In this document: positions 9,780 to 17,007 of the stretch, piece by piece
How the letters are laid out: each line of letters opens with the position of its first letter
Numbering within the stretch: the stretch's first letter is position 1
Origin: Microvirga antarctica
GTDB taxonomy: Bacteria > Pseudomonadota > Alphaproteobacteria > Rhizobiales > Beijerinckiaceae
Reading direction: 5' to 3'
Assembly: GCF_017921815.1 (NCBI RefSeq)
Contig: NZ_JAGEMM010000003.1
Coordinates: 372,001-436,000 of the forward strand
Length of the DNA: 64,000 nucleotides
The notes under the pieces: model-generated
Told to the model about the DNA's origin: nothing
Databases searched by the model: none
The model's input: the letters and a program-made list of their open reading frames with translations, nothing else
Position numbers and translations under genes: made by a program

Positions 9780-10789
9780 GACCGTTTTCTTACCAACGCG
9801 TCGACAGCGTCAGCGCGGCCGTGCAGGCGGGCCGGATCGACGCGAACGGGCACCTCGATGCGCCGGTGCAGTTTCTCGCCGGCGGGACGACCCTTCTGGA
9901 CCTGATGAAGCTCGACGTGATGCGCCCGCAGCGGATCGTCGACATCAACCCTCTCGAAACCTCCCTGTCCGACATCGCGGTGGAGAGCGGCGATGTGCGG
10001 CTTGGCGCGTTGGCGCGGATGAGCGATGTGGCCGACCATCCGGCGATCCGCAAGGACTTTCCGGTCATTGCGCAATCTCTCAAGCTCGCGGCCAGCGCTC
10101 AGCTCCGCAATATGGCAAGCCTCGGAGGCAACGTCCTTCAGCGGACGCGGTGCACTTATTTCCGGGACGTTTCGTGGGCCTCTTGCAACAAGAGAATTCC
10201 TGGCAGCGGCTGCGCAGCACTCGAGGGCGTCAACCGCAAGCACGCCGTACTGGGAACGAGCGAGAATTGCATCGCGACCTATCCGGGGGACTTCGCTCAA
10301 GCGCTCTTGGCCCTCGATGCGACGGTCGACATCGCAGGCGTGCAAGGCGATCGCACGATTGCGTTTCGGGATCTGCATGTGAAGCCTGGCGAGACGCCAC
10401 ACGTGGAGACCACACTCCTCCCCGGCGAAATCATCACTGCGTTTCGGATTGCGGGCGAGCCCTGGATGAAACGCTCTCTTTATCTGAAGATTCGCGACCG
10501 GGAATCCTACGAATTCGCCATCGCGTCGGCTGCCGTGGCCCTCGATCTTCAAGACGGGATCGTCCGGCAAGTCCGCATCGCAATTGGTGGCATGGCGACG
10601 GTGCCGTGGCGGTCCGAAGAGGCGGAAGCGGTCCTGACCGGCAAACCACTCGACGAGGAACGCGCGCGGCAGGCCGCACAGGCGGCTTTTGCCGCTGCGC
10701 GTGGACGCGGAGAGAACGCGTTCAAACCCGAACTCGGGCGAGAAACACTGGTGCGTGCGCTCCTCGAAGCAGCGACCTTGGAGTTCTGA
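9776..10789 (+). CDS. paoB: Aldehyde oxidoreductase FAD-binding subunit with extra 4Fe-4S cluster (PaoB/YagS-like)
   Basis: 337 residues of the CO-dehydrogenase/xanthine-dehydrogenase medium-subunit family. FAD-binding segments AGGTTLLDLMKLDV near 40 and NMASLGGNVLQ near 113 are present. An inserted cysteine set at 126, 137, 146 and 165 (RCTYFRDVSWASCNKRIPG, GCAALEG, ENCIATYPGD) matches the [4Fe-4S] insertion that marks PaoB-type subunits. That places this complex with PaoABC rather than with ordinary xanthine dehydrogenase. Translationally coupled to paoA (4-base overlap), and the molybdenum subunit starts 1 base after its stop. Confidence 0.9.
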   Translation: MRPFSYQRVDSVSAAVQAGRIDANGHLDAPVQFLAGGTTLLDLMKLDVMRPQRIVDINPLETSLSDIAVESGDVRLGALARMSDVADHPAIRKDFPVIAQSLKLAASAQLRNMASLGGNVLQRTRCTYFRDVSWASCNKRIPGSGCAALEGVNRKHAVLGTSENCIATYPGDFAQALLALDATVDIAGVQGDRTIAFRDLHVKPGETPHVETTLLPGEIITAFRIAGEPWMKRSLYLKIRDRESYEFAIASAAVALDLQDGIVRQVRIAIGGMATVPWRSEEAEAVLTGKPLDEERARQAAQAAFAAARGRGENAFKPELGRETLVRALLEAATLEF

Positions 10790-10790
10790 C

Positions 10791-13100
10791 ATGACGATTT
10801 CCGAAAGCCAGGTGGGCCCCATCAGCGAAGGCGGCATGTTCGGCAAGCCGGTTCCGCGCATCGATGGCCGCCTCAAGGTCACAGGTGCCGCCTGCTACCC
10901 CTCCGACACGCCGATGGAGGACACGGCCCATGCCTATCTCGTCACCAGCGCGATTGCCCGCGGCAAGATCAAGGCTTTCCATCTCGAGGACGCGAAAGCC
11001 GTGGATGGCGTTCTCGACATCCTCACCTGGGAGAATATGAAGGGGAAGGTTCGCAGCGTTCGCTTCTTCGCCGGGGGTGGCTATGCATCCTCGACGATCA
11101 TGCCGATGAGTTCGTCCAAGATCTGGCATGCCGGCCAGATCATTGCTGTCGTCATCGCAGAATCGTTCGAGGCCGCGCGGGAGGCTGCCTACAAGGTAGG
11201 GGTCGACTACGCGGTCAATAAGCCGAAAGCAGGGTTTGACGAGTCGCGTCCGCAACCGCGCCCGATGACCAACCCGCTGACGCGCTCGGACCCGGCAACA
11301 GGGGATGCCGAGAAGGCCTTTGCCGCAGCCCCGGTGAAAATCGAGGCCTATTATTCAACGCCGACGCAGCACCACAACGCCATCGAGCTTTTTTCGACCA
11401 CCTGCGTGTGGTCCGGCGACCAACTGACCATCTACGAGCCGAGCCAATATGTGCATGGCCTCAAGAACGGAGTCGCCAGGCAGCTGGGCATCAAGCCGGA
11501 CAAGGTCAGGATCATCTCGCCGTTCGTCGGCGGCGGCTTTGGCGGCAAGGCCGCCTTGACGGCGCGGACTGCCTTCATCGCGCTGGCAGCGCAGCGCCTC
11601 AACCGACCCGTCAAGCTCGTCGCGACGCGAAAACAAGCCTACACGGTCTCGAACTTTCGCGCCGAGACGCAGCACCTCATCAAGCTCGGCGCCGAGTCCA
11701 ATGGTCAGTTGACCTCCCTTTCGCATGAGGGTTGGGAAGTCTCCTCGCGCCCGGACGAGTACAAGGTGGCCGGCACCGAGACCACCGCCGTACTCTATGC
11801 GTGCCCCAACATCGCCACGCGGGTGAATGTGATTCATGCCGATCGCAGTACGCCGGGCTTCATGCGGTCGCCCGCGGAGGTGCCTTACATCTTCGCCATC
11901 GAGAGCGCCATGGATGAGCTGGCGGTTGCTCTCCATATGGACCCGGTGGAGCTTCGGCGCATCAACGACACGCAGATCAATCCCATCACCGACGCACCCT
12001 ATTCAAGCCGGGCGTTGATGACCTGCTACGACACGGCCGCCAAAGCTTTCGGCTGGGCGTCGCGCAACCCGGTTCCGGGTTCCATGACAGACGGGGATTG
12101 GCTGATCGGTTGGGGCTGCGCCACATCCTGCTACCCGACCAATGTGGCGCCGGCGGAAGCCAAGGTGACGCTCGCGCCGAACGGATCCGTGCGGGTCCAA
12201 AGCGCTGGTCACGACATCGGCACCGGAGCCTATACGGCGCTCGCTATCACGGCCGCGGAGTTTCTCGGGGTGCCGCTGGAGCGCGTCAGCGTCGAACTCG
12301 GCGACAGCACTCTGCCCCCTGCACCGGTGGCAGGTGGCTCGAACGCCACTGCCAGTATCTGCAACGCCGTGGCCGATGCCTGCAAGGAACTGCGCCATCG
12401 GCTGGTGACCGCCGCCGTCGCCTCCAACGGACCGATGCACGGGCTTGATCGCGACATGATCACGTTCTCCGACGGGCAACTGCGTGCTCCTGACGGCCAG
12501 TCGGAGACGCTCATGGCAGCCAGCGCCCGACTGGGGTTCGGCCCCATTGAGGCGCACGCGAAATACATGCCCGAGATCGCTTCCAAGACCATCAAGCTCG
12601 TCGGCAACGCCATGCTCGGGAAGGGCCTTCCGATCATGGCGTCTGGCACGTCGGCGGGCGATCATATCCAATATGCGTTCGGGGCCGAATTCGTCGAAGT
12701 GCGCGTGCACCGACGGACACGGGAGATCCGCGCGCCGCGCATCGTGGGCGCATTTGCAGCCGGCCGCATCATCAGTCCCACGACGGCGCGAAGCCAGCTC
12801 ATGGGCGGGCTCATCTGGGGCATTTCGGCTGCGTTGCACGAGGCCACCGAAATGGACCACCGGTTCGCCCGCTACGTGAACGATGACCTGGCTGAATACA
12901 TGGTCCCGGTCAATGCTGACATTCAGGACGTCGAGGTGATCTTCGTGCCGGAGGATGATACGAAAGTGAATGCGCTTGGGATCAAGGGCCTCGGGGAGCT
13001 TGGAAATGTGGGCACGAACGCTGCGGTTGCAAACGCGGTCTACCACGCCACGGGGCAGCGCATCCGCGATCTGCCGATCCGCCTTGAGAACCTCCTCTAG
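10791..13100 (+). CDS. paoC: Aldehyde oxidoreductase molybdopterin-binding subunit (PaoC/YagR-like)
   Basis: 769 residues from the ATG at 10791. Large catalytic subunit of the xanthine oxidase family, expected to bind molybdopterin cytosine dinucleotide and oxidise aldehydes to acids. Visible motifs: the glycine-rich FVGGGFGGKA (about 244-253), the GGSNATASICNA region near 515, and the C-terminal GLGELGNVGTNAAVANA, whose Glu736 is at the position of the catalytic base in the family. FMRSPAEVPYIFAIESAMDE near 358 is also family-typical. The actual substrate (aromatic or aliphatic aldehyde) is not evident. Confidence 0.92.
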   Translation: MTISESQVGPISEGGMFGKPVPRIDGRLKVTGAACYPSDTPMEDTAHAYLVTSAIARGKIKAFHLEDAKAVDGVLDILTWENMKGKVRSVRFFAGGGYASSTIMPMSSSKIWHAGQIIAVVIAESFEAAREAAYKVGVDYAVNKPKAGFDESRPQPRPMTNPLTRSDPATGDAEKAFAAAPVKIEAYYSTPTQHHNAIELFSTTCVWSGDQLTIYEPSQYVHGLKNGVARQLGIKPDKVRIISPFVGGGFGGKAALTARTAFIALAAQRLNRPVKLVATRKQAYTVSNFRAETQHLIKLGAESNGQLTSLSHEGWEVSSRPDEYKVAGTETTAVLYACPNIATRVNVIHADRSTPGFMRSPAEVPYIFAIESAMDELAVALHMDPVELRRINDTQINPITDAPYSSRALMTCYDTAAKAFGWASRNPVPGSMTDGDWLIGWGCATSCYPTNVAPAEAKVTLAPNGSVRVQSAGHDIGTGAYTALAITAAEFLGVPLERVSVELGDSTLPPAPVAGGSNATASICNAVADACKELRHRLVTAAVASNGPMHGLDRDMITFSDGQLRAPDGQSETLMAASARLGFGPIEAHAKYMPEIASKTIKLVGNAMLGKGLPIMASGTSAGDHIQYAFGAEFVEVRVHRRTREIRAPRIVGAFAAGRIISPTTARSQLMGGLIWGISAALHEATEMDHRFARYVNDDLAEYMVPVNADIQDVEVIFVPEDDTKVNALGIKGLGELGNVGTNAAVANAVYHATGQRIRDLPIRLENLL

Positions 13101-13124
13101 ACGACGGCCTTCGAGGGCAGCGCG

Positions 13125-14186
13125 ATGACGTCCGCATTGGAGATGGCGAAGGCCGACTGGCATACATTCGGCCTGCAGGACAGCGTTGTGCCCTTTCTCC
13201 GGGACGCGGCTTCCGCCGGGCTTCCTGTTGCCCTCGTGACGATGGTACGTGCCATCGGCGGGCCACGAGGCGTCGGTGCACAGATGGCTGTGACGCGTGA
13301 TGCGGTGGTGGGATATCTGTCGGGCGGTTGCGTCGAAGCCGATGTGACCGCTCATGCTCTTGCGACGCTGGATGATGGCGCGCCTCGCCGCCTGGTCTAT
13401 GGGCAGGGTGGGCCGGTTGATATCCAGCTCCCTTGCGGCGGACGCATCGACCTGTTGGTGGAATACGTGCCTGCAGGCGACGCGAGCCTCGAGACGTTGC
13501 TGAACCTGTCGGCAAGCCGCCAGCCGGCGCTTTGGCTCAGCGATGGCCAATCGCGTCACTGTGTTGCTTCCGCAGGGGATTTCGCGCTCGTTCCCCCAGA
13601 GCTTTTCGCCGCCCGTGATCTCGTGGCTGTGACATCAGCTGAGGCAGGATCAGCAGGCGAGGACGGCCCGATGTTCCGTTGGACGTTCCCCGCACGACGC
13701 CTGATCGTGGTGGGACATGATCCGAGTTCTCTGGCGATTGCCTCGCTGGCGCAGGTCTCAGGCTACGAAGTCACGTTGGTGCGGCCCAAAGGTCCTCCTG
13801 CGCCTCCGCCCGTGCCGGGCATCGCGTACCGGCGCGATGGTCCGGCGGAGGCTTTCGCGTCTGTCGGTCTCGACCCTTGGACATCTGTCGTGGTCTCAGC
13901 CCATAACGACGACGATGATCACGATGCGCTTCTGGCGTCCCTGCCATCGCGAGCATGCTATGTAGGGCTCCTCGGCAGTCGCCGCCACCTTGCCAGAAAG
14001 CTGGCCCGGCTGCGGAGCGACGGCGTGGGCGACGTCGCTTTGGCGCGCCTGAAGGCGCCGATCGGCCTGCCCATCGGCGCGCGGTCGTCATGGGAGATTG
14101 CCACGAGCGTCATGAGCGAGGTGATCCAGGAATCTTCCAACGCTGCGGCGCGTGGTCTGTCCTCGCTCGCTACACAAGCGGCCTGA
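13125..14186 (+). CDS. XdhC-family molybdenum cofactor insertion chaperone (PaoD-like)
   Basis: 353 residues with the two parts of the XdhC/CoxI family: an N-terminal domain with VALVTMVRAIGGPRGVGAQM and YLSGGCVEADV (about 37-80), and a C-terminal Rossmann part with LIVVGHDPSSLAIASLAQ (near 190) and YVGLLGSRRHLARK (near 285). These proteins bind the mature (sulfurated) cofactor and load it into the partner molybdoenzyme. It begins 24 bases after the large subunit, so it most likely serves this complex, as PaoD does in E. coli. Confidence 0.88.
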   Translation: MTSALEMAKADWHTFGLQDSVVPFLRDAASAGLPVALVTMVRAIGGPRGVGAQMAVTRDAVVGYLSGGCVEADVTAHALATLDDGAPRRLVYGQGGPVDIQLPCGGRIDLLVEYVPAGDASLETLLNLSASRQPALWLSDGQSRHCVASAGDFALVPPELFAARDLVAVTSAEAGSAGEDGPMFRWTFPARRLIVVGHDPSSLAIASLAQVSGYEVTLVRPKGPPAPPPVPGIAYRRDGPAEAFASVGLDPWTSVVVSAHNDDDDHDALLASLPSRACYVGLLGSRRHLARKLARLRSDGVGDVALARLKAPIGLPIGARSSWEIATSVMSEVIQESSNAAARGLSSLATQAA

Positions 14187-14188
14187 CG

Positions 14189-14803
14189 ATGGGCTTGCAG
14201 GCCATTGTCGTAGCGGCCGGTTCAGGGTCCCGGTTCGGAGGGCGCAAGCTTCTGGCGCGAATGGGCACAGGTCTTGTGCTTGAAGGCGCGTTGCGGGCGG
14301 CGCTGGATGCGCCTGTCGATGCCGTGATGGTCGTCACGGGATCGGACGCCACGGACGTGGCCTCGGCTGCGCGACGCTTCGCGAAGGGGCATCCGCAGGG
14401 AGCAAAACTGACAGTCGTTCACGCCGCAACATATGAGACCGGGCTCTCGGCCTCCGTTCGCGCGGGTCTGTCAGCCCTCCCGGCCGACACCGATGGGGTC
14501 TTCGTGTTCCTGGGCGACATGCCCGCGGTTCCGACGCAGGTGCCGTTCCTGCTGCAACAGGCTTTGGCCGGGCACGGAGTGGTGGCTGCTGCACCTGTCC
14601 ATGCGCACCGACGGGGCCATCCGGTTCTCTTCGCAGCAGCGCTGCTGCCAAAACTCGCTGCGTTGACCGGCGATTCCGGTGCCCGCGCGACGCTGGACGG
14701 CTTGGGCGAGGCGCTGTCCCTCGTCGCGGTTGACGAACCCGGAATTCTCTTCGACATCGATACGCGGGCTGACCTTGCGAGGGCTGAAACCTCGGCGCCG
14801 TAA
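14189..14803 (+). CDS. mocA: Molybdenum cofactor nucleotidyltransferase (MocA-like)
   Basis: 204 residues, nearly abutting the XdhC-like gene (2-base gap). The start of a nucleotidyltransferase fold is visible: IVVAAGSGSRFGGRKLL (about 6-22), then ETGLSASVRAGL, VFLGDMPAVP (near 110) and FDIDTRADL at the end. MocA uses CTP to form the cytosine dinucleotide cofactor required by PaoABC-type enzymes. The related MobA uses GTP; the context next to a PaoC-type subunit makes MocA the better call. Confidence 0.86.
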   Translation: MGLQAIVVAAGSGSRFGGRKLLARMGTGLVLEGALRAALDAPVDAVMVVTGSDATDVASAARRFAKGHPQGAKLTVVHAATYETGLSASVRAGLSALPADTDGVFVFLGDMPAVPTQVPFLLQQALAGHGVVAAAPVHAHRRGHPVLFAAALLPKLAALTGDSGARATLDGLGEALSLVAVDEPGILFDIDTRADLARAETSAP

Positions 14804-14884
14804 GGCGCAAGAGCCCTGCTCGCCTTGTGTGCGGCGTCAGGCGCGTGATATGCGACAGGCATCATCGCACAGGAGAACGGCAGT

Positions 14885-15661
14885 ATGGATACGGGTTTGA
14901 CAGGCAAGCGGGCGCTCGTGCTCGGCGCCAGCAAGGGACTGGGATTCGGAATCGCGCAAGGACTTGCCGAAGAGGGCGTGCGCGTTGCCATCGCCAGCCG
15001 CACCATGGACGGCTCCAAGGCAGCAGCCGAAAAGATCGGTCACGACGTCCTGCCCTTCATCTGTGACACCGGCAAGACCGATCAGGTCGATACCCTGGTG
15101 AAGGATGTGATGGCGGCCCTCGGCGGCCTCGATATTCTCGTCCTCAACAGCGGCGGCCCGCCCCCGGGCAAAGCCCAGGGCGTGTCGTCAGATCAGTGGC
15201 GCAATTCGTTCGAGGCGATGTTCGTGAACCTCGTCAGGATTGCCGATGCGTTTCTGCCCGGCATGGTCGAGCAGAAATACGGGCGCATCATCTCGGTTAT
15301 TTCCTCTGGCGTGATTCAGCCAATTCCGAACCTGGCGATCTCCAACGCCGTCAGGCCCGCGCTGGTCGGCTGGGGCAAGACCCTGGCGTCAGAGGTCGCC
15401 GCATCCGGCGTTACCGTCAACGCCATCGCGCCCGGCCGCATCTCGACCGATCGTCTCAAGCAACTGGATGCTGCCAATGCCGAACGCACCGGCCGATCCG
15501 TAGACGAGGTGGCGAAGGCCGCACGCGCCGGCATTCCGGCCGGTCGTTATGGCGAGATCGAGGAATTCGCAGCCGCGGCGGTGTTCCTCGCCAGCCAGAA
15601 GGCTTCGTTCATGACTGGCTCGATCCTGCGTGTCGACGGCGGTCAGATCACCGCGACCTGA
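14885..15661 (+). CDS. SDR-family oxidoreductase with atypical active site
   Basis: 258 residues with the Rossmann cofactor motif LVLGASKGLGFGIAQGLAE (about 10-28) and LNSGG, where classical short-chain dehydrogenases have NNAG. The catalytic Ser region ISVISSGVIQP is present. Where the family has Tyr-x-x-x-Lys, this protein reads SNAVRPALVGWGKTLA, so both Tyr and Lys are absent. Its C-terminus FMTGSILRVDGGQIT is normal. It is probably a FabG-like SDR subgroup with altered or no reductase activity. Transcribed in the same direction as the molybdoenzyme operon, 81 bases downstream, and followed by a terminator. Confidence 0.82.
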   Translation: MDTGLTGKRALVLGASKGLGFGIAQGLAEEGVRVAIASRTMDGSKAAAEKIGHDVLPFICDTGKTDQVDTLVKDVMAALGGLDILVLNSGGPPPGKAQGVSSDQWRNSFEAMFVNLVRIADAFLPGMVEQKYGRIISVISSGVIQPIPNLAISNAVRPALVGWGKTLASEVAASGVTVNAIAPGRISTDRLKQLDAANAERTGRSVDEVAKAARAGIPAGRYGEIEEFAAAAVFLASQKASFMTGSILRVDGGQITAT

Positions 15662-15693
15662 GGGTTCGAGCAGGGTTTTTGAAGCGGGAATAC

Positions 15694-15735
15694 AAGGCGC
15701 GGGACCGGCCATACGCCAGGCCCGCGCCTTCCTTT
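15694..15735 (+). terminator. Rho-independent terminator after the SDR gene
   Basis: A perfect 10-base inverted repeat, AAGGCGCGGG (15694-15703) and CCCGCGCCTT (15721-15730), is followed by CC and TTTTT on the plus strand. It lies in the 74-base gap between two convergent genes. No T-run follows on the minus strand. Confidence 0.85.
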
Positions 15736-16500
15736 TTACAGCAGGCGCTTCATCAGGCCGCCCTCAACGAGTTTCGACCAGACCTCTTCGGCGCTTTCGG
15801 CAAACTGCATGATGCCCAGCTCGGCCGGAGTGATCATGCCATTTTCGGCGAGAGCGTCGAACTTGATCACGCTGTCCCAGTAGTCGCGGTCCAAGAGCAC
15901 GATGGGCAGGGGCGGGGCTTTTCCGGTGATCCGCAGGTTGAGGATTTCGAACAACTCGTCAAAGGTCCCGAAGCCTCCGGGAAGAACCACGAGCGCATTG
16001 GCCCTCATGGCCAGATGCATTTTTCTCATGGCGAAGTAGTGAAAGCGGAACGTCAGTTCGGGTGTCGAATAAGCATTGGGCTCCTGCTCGCGCGGGAGCG
16101 TGATGTTGAATCCGATGGATGGCGCCCCGATATCGGCCGCGCCGCGATTGGCGGCTTCCATCAGACCGGGGCCTCCGCCCGTCGCAATGACGTTGTCGCG
16201 CACACCCCCGTTGACGATGAGCGCGCCGCCCCGCTCGGAGGCGATCCGCCCGAAGGCCCGCGCCTGCGCATACCAATCCCCATGTCGCCCGGGACCGTCC
16301 TCGCGGACCCGCGCGCTGCCGAACACGACGATCGTCGATCGCACGCCCCAGATCCGCAGGCTTTCTTCTGCTTTCGCGTATTCGAGTTGGAACCGCACGC
16401 CTCGCATCGAATCGCCAAGAAGGAAATCCTGGTCGAGGGCTGGAAGGCGGAACGATGGCGAGGTCATCTGCGGGGCGTTGGATTTGGGCGGGTCTGTCAT
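15736..16500 (-). CDS. LOG-family (TIGR00730-type) Rossmann-fold protein
   Basis: 254 residues. Signature motifs of the LOG family are present: GGGPGLMEAANRGA (near 130) and LPGGFGTFDELFE (near 190). Members hydrolyse nucleoside 5'-monophosphates to ribose phosphate and free base; some release cytokinins. An N-terminal extension of about 60 residues precedes the core, as in the longer bacterial members. It is convergent with the SDR gene. The biological substrate is not visible from the sequence. Confidence 0.87.
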   Translation of the reverse strand: MTDPPKSNAPQMTSPSFRLPALDQDFLLGDSMRGVRFQLEYAKAEESLRIWGVRSTIVVFGSARVREDGPGRHGDWYAQARAFGRIASERGGALIVNGGVRDNVIATGGGPGLMEAANRGAADIGAPSIGFNITLPREQEPNAYSTPELTFRFHYFAMRKMHLAMRANALVVLPGGFGTFDELFEILNLRITGKAPPLPIVLLDRDYWDSVIKFDALAENGMITPAELGIMQFAESAEEVWSKLVEGGLMKRLL

Positions 16501-17007
16501 GGCAACTGGCTTTTAAGCGAGAGCGGGTGAGGCCAGGGGCCGAGGTTGCCCAGCGCGACATTGGAGCCGCCGATTGCCCGCCCGACGACAGCCTCTGTCG
16601 GGAGGTCGGCCGCAATCGCACGGGCCGGCGTCATGGTTCGACCGGGACAGCGCACCCGCCTTGACGGAGATGCCTTGTCGAACATCGCGGCGATCTGGGG
16701 CTACCATTGCCGGTCACGGACAGGAAACCGCTTGCCCGGAGAGCACGCAAACAGGGGCCGTTGAATTGCAGCGCGTGGGGAATGGTGTAGCGGATCATAA
16801 GGCGCGGATCATGGGCCGTAGCAGGGTCAAACGTCAATCGCGCCGGCCCTGCCACTTGAAGTTGACCGGAGCCCTGGCCTGAAGAAAGCGTTTCAGGGCG
16901 CCATCGGGGGAAAGGTCATGACTTTCCAACCCACCAATTCTGCCCCCCAGCCTTGCGCTCGTTCGCTAGATCGCGACGCGCATCCTCGCGATCTCCCCGC
17001 GGCGGGT
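16501..17007. other. 507-base gap without a credible gene
   Basis: Between the start of the LOG gene and the end of the PIG-L gene. Short frames exist on both strands, but none has a recognisable domain, a good ribosome binding site or conserved-looking composition. It must contain the LOG promoter. One strong hairpin is present at 16968-16994. Confidence 0.5.
16968..16994 (-). terminator. Hairpin downstream of the PIG-L gene, possible terminator
   Basis: A perfect 9-base inverted repeat, AGATCGCGA (16968-16976) and TCGCGATCT (16986-16994), with a 9-base loop, 14 bases beyond the stop of the minus-strand PIG-L gene. There is no T-run, so termination is an inference from position only. Confidence 0.35.

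Noticed and set aside
12003-13559. Long minus-strand open frame opposite the molybdenum subunit and XdhC-like gene
   Set aside because: It is antisense to well-supported genes, has no domain, and is Arg/His/Gly-rich as expected for a GC-rich shadow frame.
16497-16685. Minus-strand small frame that overlaps the LOG start codon by ATGA
   Set aside because: The junction looks like coupling, but the translated 62 residues have no domain and no good ribosome binding site.
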